A DNA stretch of 64,000 nt from Acidimicrobiia bacterium UBA5794 (GTDB lineage: Bacteria; Actinomycetota; Acidimicrobiia; Spongiisociales; UBA5794): positions 62,001-126,000 of the forward strand of contig DIDS01000014.1 in the NCBI GenBank assembly GCA_002418265.1. Reading direction: 5' to 3'. The position numbers were made by a program, and so were the translations under genes. Numbering within the stretch: position 1 is the stretch's first letter; the number at the start of each line of letters is the position of its first letter. Below the pieces are notes generated by a model. That model was not told the origin of the DNA, did not search any database, and saw only the letters and a program-made list of their open reading frames with translations. Below are positions 26,133-34,678 of this stretch, in pieces.

Positions 26133-26995
26133 TGTCAATCAAAACTGCCGTCTTTCCCGTCGCTGGCCTTGGCACCCGGTTTCTTCCCGCCACGAAGGCC
26201 CTCCCAAAAGAAATGCTGCCGGTCGTTGACACGCCCCTCATCCAATATGCCGTCGATGAGGCCATCGAGGCAGGGATCGAAAACCTGGTCTTCGTGACCG
26301 GTCGCGGCAAAACCGCCATCGAGGACCATTTCGACATCTCGTACGAGCTCGAAGCCACCCTGGCCTCACGCGATGAGGTCGAGACGCTCGCAATGCTGCA
26401 AGAGATCCGACCACATCCCGGCCAGTTCGTGTATGTACGACAGATGGAGCCGCTCGGTCTCGGACATGCTGTGTGGTGTGCACGCCACCTCATTTCAGAT
26501 GAACCGTTCGCCGTCATCCTTGCCGACGATCTCCTCCACCCCACCGGTGATGCCCTCAAGGCGATGATCGCCGAACACGAAGCGACGGGCGCAAACATCG
26601 TCCTCGTCGAAGACGTCGATCCTTCCCACACTGATCGATATGGGATCATCACGCCTGGCGAGTCCACCGACACAGCCACCGAGGTGATTGGCATCGTTGA
26701 AAAGCCAGCTCCCGCGGTGGCACCTTCGCACCTCGGAGTCATCGGAAGGTACGTTCTCAATCCGTCGATCATGACCAGGCTCGCCTCAACCAGGCCCGGA
26801 AGTGTCGGAGAGATCCAACTCACCGATGCCATCGCCGAATCCCTCGCAACCGAGCGCGTACATGCCGTGACCAATCCCGGTGTCCGATTCGACTGCGGAA
26901 CCAAGATCGGAATGATCGAAGCAACCATCACCGTCGGGCTGGAACGCGACGACCTCGGTCCTGAGGTTCGGTCGCTGCTCGAGCGTCTTGGATAG
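26132..26995 (+). CDS. galU: UTP--glucose-1-phosphate uridylyltransferase
   Basis: A 287-residue nucleotidyltransferase making UDP-glucose for polysaccharide and cell-envelope synthesis. The family signature VFPVAGLGTRFLPATKALPK occupies residues 7-26 and includes the Lys that binds UTP phosphates. QAVDEA-type, FVTGRGKTAIEDHFD and VIGIVEKPAP segments are intact. The start overlaps bcp. Tal and zwf follow on the same strand, so this is a sugar-phosphate gene cluster. Confidence 0.96.
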   Translation: MSIKTAVFPVAGLGTRFLPATKALPKEMLPVVDTPLIQYAVDEAIEAGIENLVFVTGRGKTAIEDHFDISYELEATLASRDEVETLAMLQEIRPHPGQFVYVRQMEPLGLGHAVWCARHLISDEPFAVILADDLLHPTGDALKAMIAEHEATGANIVLVEDVDPSHTDRYGIITPGESTDTATEVIGIVEKPAPAVAPSHLGVIGRYVLNPSIMTRLASTRPGSVGEIQLTDAIAESLATERVHAVTNPGVRFDCGTKIGMIEATITVGLERDDLGPEVRSLLERLG

Positions 26996-27052
26996 CGGGC
27001 CAAGCATCCTCCGTATCCTGTGGACATCGCACAAACGAATCAAGGTGAGACC

Positions 27053-28138
27053 ATGACAAAGCTCGAGCTGCTCCATCAACACGGACAATCCATCTGGTAC
27101 GACTTCATCCGCCGAGACATGCTGACCGGCGAAGGTTTGGCAGATCTCGTATCCGATGGCATCAGAGGTGTCACTTCCAACCCATCCATCTTCGAATCGG
27201 CGATCGCCAAAACCGATCTTTATGACAACCAGATCACTTCGCTCGGCGACGTTTCCCCCGAAGCCGCCTTCGAAGCTCTCGCGATCGACGACATCCGCGC
27301 CGCTGCCGACATTCTCGCCTCGGTGTACGACGAGTCCGACGGAGAGGACGGCTATGTCAGCCTTGAGGTCTCTCCACGGCTTGCCAATGACACATCGGGA
27401 ACGATCTCGGATGCGATGCGTCTGTGGGATGCCGTTGATCGACGCAATCTGATGGTGAAGGTGCCAGCCACGCCTGCTGGTATCCCTGCAATCGAGGAGC
27501 TCACGGCAGCAGGCATCAACGTCAACGCCACGTTGATGTTCTCCCTCACTGACTACGAAGGTGTTGCCAACGCATTCGTACGGGGGGCGCGGCGAGCTTC
27601 TGATCCCGCCATTCTCGCATCGGTCGCATCGTTCTTCGTTTCGCGAGTCGACGCGTCGACGGATGCAGCACTTGAAAAAGTCGGCACCGCCCACGCAGCC
27701 TCACTGCTGGGAAAGGCAGCGATCGCAAACGCAAAGCTTGCCTACCGCCGCTATCAGGAGATCTTTGAAGGGGACGACTTTGCAACCCTCGAAGCAATCG
27801 GGTGTCGCCCTCAGCGTGTGCTTTGGGCCTCGACATCCACAAAGAACCCGGCATACAACGACGTGATGTACATCGAAGAGTTGATCGGACCGAGAACGGT
27901 CAACACCGCCCCACCCCACACCATCGAGGCCTTCCTTGACCACGGTGAGATCAAAGGAGGATCCCTTCTTGAGGACGTCACCGGCGCCGCAGCTCTGATC
28001 AACGATCTCCCAACGATCGGTGTGGACTTTGATGCCATCACCCAGCAGCTCCAGGTCGACGGTGTCGCGTCGTTTGCAAACGCATATGAGTCGCTGCTCA
28101 AAGCCATCGCCACCAAACAGCAACAAGTCGTTGCATGA
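27053..28138 (+). CDS. tal: Transaldolase
   Basis: A 361-residue enzyme of the non-oxidative pentose phosphate pathway. It transfers dihydroxyacetone units via a Schiff-base Lys. GVTSNPSIFESAI near the start and NLMVKVPATPAGIPAI, which holds the catalytic Lys, are clear. INVNATLMFSL and WASTSTKNPAYNDVMY also fit the actinobacterial long form. The ATG at 27053 has AAGGTGAG just upstream and is preferred to an ATG-free extension beginning at 27020. It lies between galU and zwf. Confidence 0.95.
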   Translation: MTKLELLHQHGQSIWYDFIRRDMLTGEGLADLVSDGIRGVTSNPSIFESAIAKTDLYDNQITSLGDVSPEAAFEALAIDDIRAAADILASVYDESDGEDGYVSLEVSPRLANDTSGTISDAMRLWDAVDRRNLMVKVPATPAGIPAIEELTAAGINVNATLMFSLTDYEGVANAFVRGARRASDPAILASVASFFVSRVDASTDAALEKVGTAHAASLLGKAAIANAKLAYRRYQEIFEGDDFATLEAIGCRPQRVLWASTSTKNPAYNDVMYIEELIGPRTVNTAPPHTIEAFLDHGEIKGGSLLEDVTGAAALINDLPTIGVDFDAITQQLQVDGVASFANAYESLLKAIATKQQQVVA

Positions 28139-28172
28139 GGATCGGACTCGCGAACACGAGGCGGATACCTAC

Positions 28173-29603
28173 ATGACAGAGGCGGTCACGTTCGTCATCT
28201 TCGGTGCAACCGGGCACCTCTCACGAACCAAACTGCTTCCCTCGCTCGCCAAAGTCATCGATCACGAAGACCTCAGCGGACATGCCGTCGTCGGCGTCGG
28301 AAGCCGAGACCGATCAACCGAGGACTTTGTGACGTTCGTACGTGAGAGCCTCACATCGGCACAGGTCGATCCCCGAGTGTCCGAGCGATTCCTATCGGGT
28401 ACCTTCAGTTATCACGCTGTATCGGATGAAGCATCGTACAAAGATCTCGCCGCGCACGTGGAGCGCATCGAGGCGGCCAATTCCATGCCTGCCAATCGAC
28501 TCTTGTACCTGGCCGTTCCGCCATCGAAACTTGACGCAACCATCGGCGGAATCGCTGCATCCGGTCTCGATTCAGGCGCAGGCTGGACACGCCTCGTGGT
28601 CGAGAAACCCTTCGGATCAGATCTTGCATCCGCAGTGCGATCGAACGAGATCATCCATGCCTCCTTTTCCGAAGAGCAGGTCTACCGGATCGATCACTTC
28701 CTCGGAAAGGAGACGGTTCGAAACCTCCTCGTGTTCCGATTCACCAACAGCCTCTTTGAACAGACATGGAATCGGCGCCACATTGAGTCGGTCGAGATCA
28801 CGGTCGCCGAAAGCACGGGCGTAGATGGACGGTCCGCCTATTTCGACGAGAGCGGAACAGTGCGCGACATGGTTCAGAATCACCTCACCCAGATCCTCAC
28901 GCTGACGGCGATGGAGCCACCCGTGGTCATGGATGCAGCGTCGATCCATGCCGAGAAGGTGAAGGTTCTCTCCGCCGTTCGACCGATCGATCCCGCTGAC
29001 GTCGTACTCGGCAGATACGGGGCAGGATGGATCGGTGATGAGCCAGTTGTCGGATACCTTGATGAACCAGACGTATCGGACGATTCGATCACACCAACCT
29101 TCGCTGCTCTACGAATCAACGTCGACAACTGGCGATGGCATGGTGTGCCGTTCTATCTACGTACAGGGAAACGGATGGCGAAACGAACCTCTCTGGTCAC
29201 CGTCAGGTATCTCCGACCGCCCATTTGCCTCTTCCACGCGGCAGGCACCTGTCGGGGACACCAAAACGTGTTGACACTGCGGCTCCAGCCCGACGAAGGC
29301 TTCGAGCTACTCATCGACGTCAAGCAACCCGGCCCCGATTCGATGATCGGCCAAATACCGCTGTCTGTGAGCTACGACGAAATTCTCGAATCGGCGCCCG
29401 ATGCATACGAAACCCTGCTCGCTGATGTTATCTGGGGAGACCAGACCCTGTTCGTCAGGTCAGATGAGGTCGAAGCAGCCTGGAAGCTGTACGAACCGCT
29501 ACTGGATCGCGCCGACATCCACGCCTATCCGGCTGGATCCCATGGACCCGAAAGCGCCGAGCGGCTGATCGTGACCGAGCCCGGCATCTGGACCAGGATC
29601 TGA
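28173..29603 (+). CDS. zwf: Glucose-6-phosphate 1-dehydrogenase
   Basis: A 476-residue NADP-linked dehydrogenase that opens the oxidative pentose phosphate pathway. The Rossmann fingerprint FGATGHLSRTKLLPSL is at residues 10-25. The substrate-binding and catalytic block YRIDHFLGKETVRN lies at about residues 170-183, and the GKRMAKR stretch near 330 is also typical. The ATG at 28173 is 34 bp after tal. The last 105 bp overlap the 3' end of the minus-strand kinase gene, which is long for convergent genes. Confidence 0.95.
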   Translation: MTEAVTFVIFGATGHLSRTKLLPSLAKVIDHEDLSGHAVVGVGSRDRSTEDFVTFVRESLTSAQVDPRVSERFLSGTFSYHAVSDEASYKDLAAHVERIEAANSMPANRLLYLAVPPSKLDATIGGIAASGLDSGAGWTRLVVEKPFGSDLASAVRSNEIIHASFSEEQVYRIDHFLGKETVRNLLVFRFTNSLFEQTWNRRHIESVEITVAESTGVDGRSAYFDESGTVRDMVQNHLTQILTLTAMEPPVVMDAASIHAEKVKVLSAVRPIDPADVVLGRYGAGWIGDEPVVGYLDEPDVSDDSITPTFAALRINVDNWRWHGVPFYLRTGKRMAKRTSLVTVRYLRPPICLFHAAGTCRGHQNVLTLRLQPDEGFELLIDVKQPGPDSMIGQIPLSVSYDEILESAPDAYETLLADVIWGDQTLFVRSDEVEAAWKLYEPLLDRADIHAYPAGSHGPESAERLIVTEPGIWTRI

Positions 29604-32057
29604 CTCGTCGACCGATGATGGCAGTTCGAGCCGGAAGACGGACGCGCCGTCATAGTGATAGGTGAGGCTTCCACGCATGAGCTCGGCAAGTGTCCGCGAC
29701 ACCGCCAGACCGAGCCCAACTGACCCCGGGCGGCCAGCCGTTTCATGTGCCCGTTCGTACGGTTCAAAAATGCGTTCGCGATCTTCTTCCGCGATCGGGG
29801 CACCGTTGTCGCGCACTTCGATCACACAGACACCCGCTATCACCTCACCGACCACCTCAATCTCACTCCCTCCGTAGCGAATCGCGTTCGAAACGAGGTT
29901 TCGCAGAATCTGACGAAGACGAATCGGATCGGCATCGATCGTGGCCCTGGGAACGTCGGCCTCAATCACGCGAGAGGTGTGGGACTCGAAACCTGCGAGC
30001 ACCCCCGAAACCTCAGCGGCAACGTCGACAGGAATGATCTGGACCGAAACGTTGCCGATGTTCGCACGAGCCGCCACAAGCAGGTCCTCGATCAAGTCCG
30101 CCATGTCTTGACTCTGACCGACAAGCATGGATGTGAACTCATCCATCTCCTCATCCGACAGCGACATCCATCGCTGCCTCAGTTCGTGTGCAAGGCCACT
30201 GACAACCGTCAATGGTGTGCGTAGTTCGTGCGACACGCTCGCGACGAATGCATCCTTGGACTTGACGAGCGCCTCTAATTTGGCGTTCACCCCAGCCCGG
30301 TCAACGGCCGCCGCCAGAACGTTCGTAACGGAGTACAGGAAGTTGAGATCGTCCGCTGTGAAGACGCGTTCGTTTCGTGACAAGACGACGAGCGTTCCGA
30401 AATCAATCTCCTTTCCGGGAACCATCAACGCGATGCACGACTTGTATCCCGCCTCCAGAAGGGCTGGCGCAGCGAACCGCACTTCGGCAGCAGTTCGGAG
30501 AAAAACAGGTGATGCGGCCATGTGTGTCCGATCGGCGACTCCAGAAAGGACGGATGCCTCCACTCCAATGTTTCGGTTGGAACCGACGGTTTGGAAGAAC
30601 CCCTTCGAATCGCGTCGCAAGACCGCGACGCTGTCGGTCGCGAGCACCTCGGAAACCACATCCGACAGCGCATCGCACAACAACGCAACATCCTCACACT
30701 CAAGTGCCAACTGCCCGATTGATGCCGCAGCCTCTTGCTGGACCGCGCGAACCCACAGTTCGTCTTCGACGTTGCGCCGGGCGGTCACATCCACCATTGC
30801 CCCCTCGTAGTACGGCCCCGTCGGTGATTCGATCAACCGTGATGTGTCGCGTATCCAGCGGAGGGAGCCGTCGTGCGTCTTGACCCGCCACTCGTATCCT
30901 GCAACGACCCCCTCCTTGTTGAGGAGTTCGGTGAGCTGGTCGCGGTCAGCTTCATCGGCGTAATAGCTGCGCGCATTCCTTCCAAGGATCTCCTCCTTGG
31001 TGGTGGCTCCGAGCAGCTCAACAAGGGCGTCGTTGACATGAGAGATACTCCCATCGGGGTGTGTTCGATACAGCGCAACAGGAATCCGCTCAAAGAAGGC
31101 CCGATAGTCGACGCGTGTCCGCCTGAGCTTCTCTTCTGCTATTGCTTGACCGGATCGGTCGTGAAACATGAGTTGCATCGCATGGTCATGCCCATAGTCA
31201 ACTGAATTGGCAGATAGATCGACCCAGACGACGTTGCCGTCGGCATCACGGAACTGGACCTGCTGACTCTCGACGGTTTCCCACAGGTTGAGAACTCGAC
31301 CTCGGAGCTCCTTGAAGAGCCGCATGGAGTCTTTGTCGACGTAGTTTGTCATCTTGGTTCCTGCGATCGACACACCTCCCGAACCAAGCATCGTGTTGGC
31401 GGCTTCGTTGGCGTAGAGGATGAGGTTCTCAACAACGACAATGAAACCAATCGGAGCGGTGTCCATCAATTTGCGATATCGCTCCTCCCCTGTCTCGGCA
31501 GCGTCGTTGACGGCGGAGAAGTACCGATCGATCAGGGTGAACGCAACATACGATCCGATAAGACCTGCCGTTGCGCCGAGGAGAAGTAATGGACTCACGT
31601 CGGCCGCTGCGTTGACGGGCAATTCGGCAAGTGCCGAGTCTGCAAAGGAGACGACAACCAGCTTCGACAGCTGGAGGGCTATGGCGAGCCCGGCAACGAA
31701 ACGTCCTTCTCGCGATGACCCCAGGAGTACGGCGTAGCCGATGGCCCACATGGTGAGCATGAGCGAAAGCCCGCTGACTTCGGGAGCGAAAAGCCAAAGT
31801 CCATACGCGATGACAAGGTCCCAAGCGGCAGCTGCCTTCACACCGGTTCCTTCTCGTGACTGACGCACCACAAATGGCGTGATGGTTGCTATCACAATCA
31901 CCAAGACACCGAACACGACCGTTACCGATCTTGTCGACGTTGCGGTCGGTATGAACAGCGCAGGAATACCAGCAGCGAGGTAGACAACGGCGCGGACGCG
32001 TAGAAGGGTCACGATCAAGTGCCCTCTCTCCTCGCGCACGGTCATGCCAGAAGACAT
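29499..32057 (-). CDS. Membrane PAS/GAF sensor histidine kinase
   Basis: A protein of about 850 residues. Five or six hydrophobic helices fill the first 170 residues. Two PAS domains follow, the second with a PAC tail containing YEWRVKTHDGSLRWIRDTSR, and then a GAF domain. The HisKA phosphoacceptor His610 is in ASVSHELRTPL, and the HATPase has NLVSNAIRYGG and GSVGLGLAVSRTLAE. No response regulator is adjacent. Start choice is open: ATG 32057 lacks a good ribosome-binding site, while a TTG at 32018 has GAGGAGAGAG 5 bp upstream. The C-terminal 35 codons overlap zwf in antisense. The signal it senses is unknown. Confidence 0.9.
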   Translation of the reverse strand: MSSGMTVREERGHLIVTLLRVRAVVYLAAGIPALFIPTATSTRSVTVVFGVLVIVIATITPFVVRQSREGTGVKAAAAWDLVIAYGLWLFAPEVSGLSLMLTMWAIGYAVLLGSSREGRFVAGLAIALQLSKLVVVSFADSALAELPVNAAADVSPLLLLGATAGLIGSYVAFTLIDRYFSAVNDAAETGEERYRKLMDTAPIGFIVVVENLILYANEAANTMLGSGGVSIAGTKMTNYVDKDSMRLFKELRGRVLNLWETVESQQVQFRDADGNVVWVDLSANSVDYGHDHAMQLMFHDRSGQAIAEEKLRRTRVDYRAFFERIPVALYRTHPDGSISHVNDALVELLGATTKEEILGRNARSYYADEADRDQLTELLNKEGVVAGYEWRVKTHDGSLRWIRDTSRLIESPTGPYYEGAMVDVTARRNVEDELWVRAVQQEAAASIGQLALECEDVALLCDALSDVVSEVLATDSVAVLRRDSKGFFQTVGSNRNIGVEASVLSGVADRTHMAASPVFLRTAAEVRFAAPALLEAGYKSCIALMVPGKEIDFGTLVVLSRNERVFTADDLNFLYSVTNVLAAAVDRAGVNAKLEALVKSKDAFVASVSHELRTPLTVVSGLAHELRQRWMSLSDEEMDEFTSMLVGQSQDMADLIEDLLVAARANIGNVSVQIIPVDVAAEVSGVLAGFESHTSRVIEADVPRATIDADPIRLRQILRNLVSNAIRYGGSEIEVVGEVIAGVCVIEVRDNGAPIAEEDRERIFEPYERAHETAGRPGSVGLGLAVSRTLAELMRGSLTYHYDGASVFRLELPSSVDESDPGPDAGLGHDQPLGAFGSMGSSRIGVDVGAIQ

Positions 32058-32132
32058 GGGTTTGCATCGGCACGTCGGTGGCTTCCCTTGAAGGAAGGCA
32101 GAAAGCGGACAACGGTCCTCAGATCTCAATGC

Positions 32133-32483
32133 TCAGATTGCCTGACCGACGATGAGACCAAGAGCTGCTGCTGCGACGCCCGAGATGAGAGGAACCACGG
32201 TCGCGGCGATCTTGGGTTTCGGGTCTCGTTCGTCATCGATCTCGACCATCCACGTGGAGAATGTCGTCAAACCACCGAGCACACCCACAGTCAGTGGTTG
32301 GGTGTCGAATGTGGCGATGGAGATGTGTAACCCGTACGCGACGCCAAGTATGAATGCGCCCGTGATGTTCACGACGGTGGTTCCGATCGGAAATCCCGTA
32401 TCCGTGGTGCCGAGCCACAGGGTCGTGAGCCATCTGACAACGGCTCCGACCCCACCGCCAATGACGATCAAGGCGACGATCAC
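32133..32483 (-). CDS. crcB: CrcB/Fluc fluoride channel subunit (second)
   Basis: A 116-residue, four-helix membrane protein. It contains GGGVGAVVRWLTT, PIGTTVVNITGAFILG and GVLGGLTTFSTWMVE, which are the Fluc fluoride-channel signatures. I start it at the GTG overlapping the stop of the first crcB (GTGA). A longer frame extends upstream but lacks similarity. With its partner it should form a heterodimeric channel that lets fluoride leave the cell. Confidence 0.9.
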   Translation of the reverse strand: MIVALIVIGGGVGAVVRWLTTLWLGTTDTGFPIGTTVVNITGAFILGVAYGLHISIATFDTQPLTVGVLGGLTTFSTWMVEIDDERDPKPKIAATVVPLISGVAAAALGLIVGQAI

Positions 32484-32872
32484 CAGCGAGTTCCATTCGA
32501 TCGCCCGGTCGCCACACGTCCGCCAACCAGTCGTCCGGCAACGGCTGCCACAACACCAAGCGACACTGAGACAGCAATCCATGCAGCCGAGCCGACCCAG
32601 ATTCCGGCATCGGCGAGGAGCACTGACTCCAGGGCAAACGCCGAAAACGTCGTAAACGATCCCAGGAACCCGACAGCGAAGAAACGGTTGACGTGGACGT
32701 GATGGGATGACGCCCTTGCGAGAAACCATCCGAGGATGAAAGCCCCAACCACGTTGACGAACATCAGTGAGCCACGGCCCCCATCACCAATAATGTTGAC
32801 GACAACGCGCATCGCCGTGCCTGCCGCACCACCGGCAAAGACAAAGATGAGTTCACGAACATGTTTGGGCAT
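32480..32872 (-). CDS. crcB: CrcB/Fluc fluoride channel subunit (first)
   Basis: A 130-residue, four-helix membrane protein with FVFAGGAAGTAMRVV, MFVNVVGAFILGW and GFLGSFTTFSAFALE, the core of the Fluc family. It overlaps the second crcB gene by 4 bp. Two adjacent unequal crcB genes typically encode heterodimeric Fluc channels. It follows an LCP gene by 30 bp on the same strand and is probably co-transcribed with it. No fluoride riboswitch is recognisable in that gap. Confidence 0.92.
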   Translation of the reverse strand: MPKHVRELIFVFAGGAAGTAMRVVVNIIGDGGRGSLMFVNVVGAFILGWFLARASSHHVHVNRFFAVGFLGSFTTFSAFALESVLLADAGIWVGSAAWIAVSVSLGVVAAVAGRLVGGRVATGRSNGTRW

Positions 32873-32902
32873 CTGGACGAAGTTACACGCACCGCGTTGC
32901 CA

Positions 32903-34597
32903 CTAGGCGTCGCACTCACTCGATTCGCCGTCAGCATCCGCCCGAATCCCCGCGTCCTGATCCCGGATCACGGAGGCAACCTTGCCCCGTATCCGTTGAA
33001 GATCGGGGATGGGATGACCAATGGTGTCCCAACCTGGCGCGTAGTAGCCGGGGTTGAATCCCACCGTTTCGATGTCCGAGAAATCAAGCCTCGCGGTCAT
33101 CTCAAGCATGTCTGCTGCAAAGGTCACGGGCAGATCCGTCACCATCGAACCATCCAGGGCATCGACAATTCCCCCAAGTCCGCGAAGCAAGGTGAACGGT
33201 GTCGACTTGGCGGCGACAGCACGCAACATGCAGCGCTGGCGTTGCATACGGACATAGTCACTCGATCCCTTCCGTGCCCGGACATAGGCCAACGCCTCAA
33301 GACCGTCGAGACGGTGCCACCCGACATCAACATCCACCGTTGCCCACGGATCACCCTCACGGGGAGGTGAGACCTCGGACTGCAATGGCTCCTGCACATA
33401 GACGTCGACACCGCCGATCGCCTCAACGAGGTCCACGAACGCTGCCATGTCCACCAGGACGTAGTAGTCAATCTTGAGACCGGTTGCGTTCGACAGCACA
33501 TCGCGTAGTGCCGCCATGCCGGGATCTGCTTCGTTGGGATACGTCTTGGTCCACTTGCGTGTGAACGGATACAGCGCGTTGAGTTGTTCTGGGAAGCACC
33601 GACACGAGGTGAAGCTGTCCACGGTGGTCTGTGTCTCACCCTCAGCCTCGCCCTCAGCCTCGCCCTCGGCCTCGCCCTCAGGTGCTGTGGCAGTCCTCGC
33701 AAGAATCTTTCTCTCAAGACTGGCGAATGCTCCACCCCAACCGGAGGGAAGCGGCATACTTCCCAGATTCCTCGGGAATCCGAACAGGGCGGCCTTCCCC
33801 GTTTGGGGATTGATCGTCGCAACCATCATCGTATCGGTTCGCAATCCACCTCTTCCGGGTCCGCCGTCGCCACCGGCAAGGAGAATCGTGATCCGGTCCG
33901 AACCGACACGTTCCTCGAATGGCAGCAGAGGGACGCCAGCCACCTCGTTCTGCCTTGATGCGAGATCGTTCTCCAACGCCTCGATCGCATCCGGATCCCC
34001 AAATCCCTCCTCAAAGATTCGGCTCCGCACAATCATTTCCGACGTTGCCTCGTGGTGATAGACCGTCACGACCGGATCGGCGACGATGTCAGCGTCAGAG
34101 CCGACAGGGATCACCGGGGTGTCGGGCGGATCGTTGTCCCCTGCAAAGACGATGTCGAGAAGGCGCATGGCGTCAACGGTCGTCGTTGCGACGAACACAT
34201 GTGGCACTACAACGAATGCCACAAGAACGGTTCCGCCCACGATCACCGCTGGCCGCGCCCACTCCCGTTTCGGCGCTTGAGCAAGGAGATAGGCGTCGAC
34301 CGCACTCGCCAATCGCCATATCGCGGCAACCACATTTCCAGCAAAAAGGGTCCACAGCGCCGGCTTGGAGAGCGCTGCCCCAACGAGATCGAACTTGTCG
34401 ACATCCAACACGACATAACCAACGAGGACGATCGCGATCGGTGACGCCCACACAGCCGCCCGGAAATAGCGACGAAGGTACAGGTGTCCGGCACCGGGGA
34501 TGAGGACGCTCAATCCAGCAGCAATCCAGGGCCGGTGCGGGGCGGGATTGCTGGCACTATCGACATCTTTTGTTCCGAGGGCATCGTTGTGCGTCAT
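32903..34597 (-). CDS. LytR-CpsA-Psr (LCP) family cell-wall ligase, first paralogue
   Basis: A 564-residue membrane protein expected to attach wall polymers to peptidoglycan. Residues 25-145 hold about four hydrophobic helices, opened by the PGAGHLYLRRYFRAA motif. The LCP domain starts near 234 (DRITILLAGGDGGPGRGG). It has RTDTMM (Asp255), FPRN (Arg276), GGVDVYV (396-402) and YVRARKGSSDYVRMQRQR (438-455), the expected phosphate-binding Asp and Arg residues. An insert at 306-335 contains (EGEA)n and the pair CRCF. A strong GAGGAGGTGAT site precedes the ATG. It is a paralogue of the next upstream gene. Confidence 0.9.
   Translation of the reverse strand: MTHNDALGTKDVDSASNPAPHRPWIAAGLSVLIPGAGHLYLRRYFRAAVWASPIAIVLVGYVVLDVDKFDLVGAALSKPALWTLFAGNVVAAIWRLASAVDAYLLAQAPKREWARPAVIVGGTVLVAFVVVPHVFVATTTVDAMRLLDIVFAGDNDPPDTPVIPVGSDADIVADPVVTVYHHEATSEMIVRSRIFEEGFGDPDAIEALENDLASRQNEVAGVPLLPFEERVGSDRITILLAGGDGGPGRGGLRTDTMMVATINPQTGKAALFGFPRNLGSMPLPSGWGGAFASLERKILARTATAPEGEAEGEAEGEAEGETQTTVDSFTSCRCFPEQLNALYPFTRKWTKTYPNEADPGMAALRDVLSNATGLKIDYYVLVDMAAFVDLVEAIGGVDVYVQEPLQSEVSPPREGDPWATVDVDVGWHRLDGLEALAYVRARKGSSDYVRMQRQRCMLRAVAAKSTPFTLLRGLGGIVDALDGSMVTDLPVTFAADMLEMTARLDFSDIETVGFNPGYYAPGWDTIGHPIPDLQRIRGKVASVIRDQDAGIRADADGESSECDA
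33635..33682. repeat. 12-bp coding minisatellite (EGEA repeat)
   Basis: Four near-perfect 12-bp units encode Glu-Gly-Glu-Ala repeats, preceded by one Pro-Glu, within the LCP insert at residues 306-321. Arrays of this kind can change copy number by slippage. Confidence 0.7.
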
Positions 34598-34678
34598 GCA
34601 TCACCTCCTCGCACATGCGTACTGCACGGAAACGTACTCGGAACACCGTGTATCGGTGTCAACAGACGGTGTTCAGAA

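Noticed and set aside
32873..32902. Fluoride riboswitch before crcB
   Set aside because: The gap to the upstream LCP gene is only 30 bp, too short for the aptamer, and no conserved fluoride-motif bases are seen.
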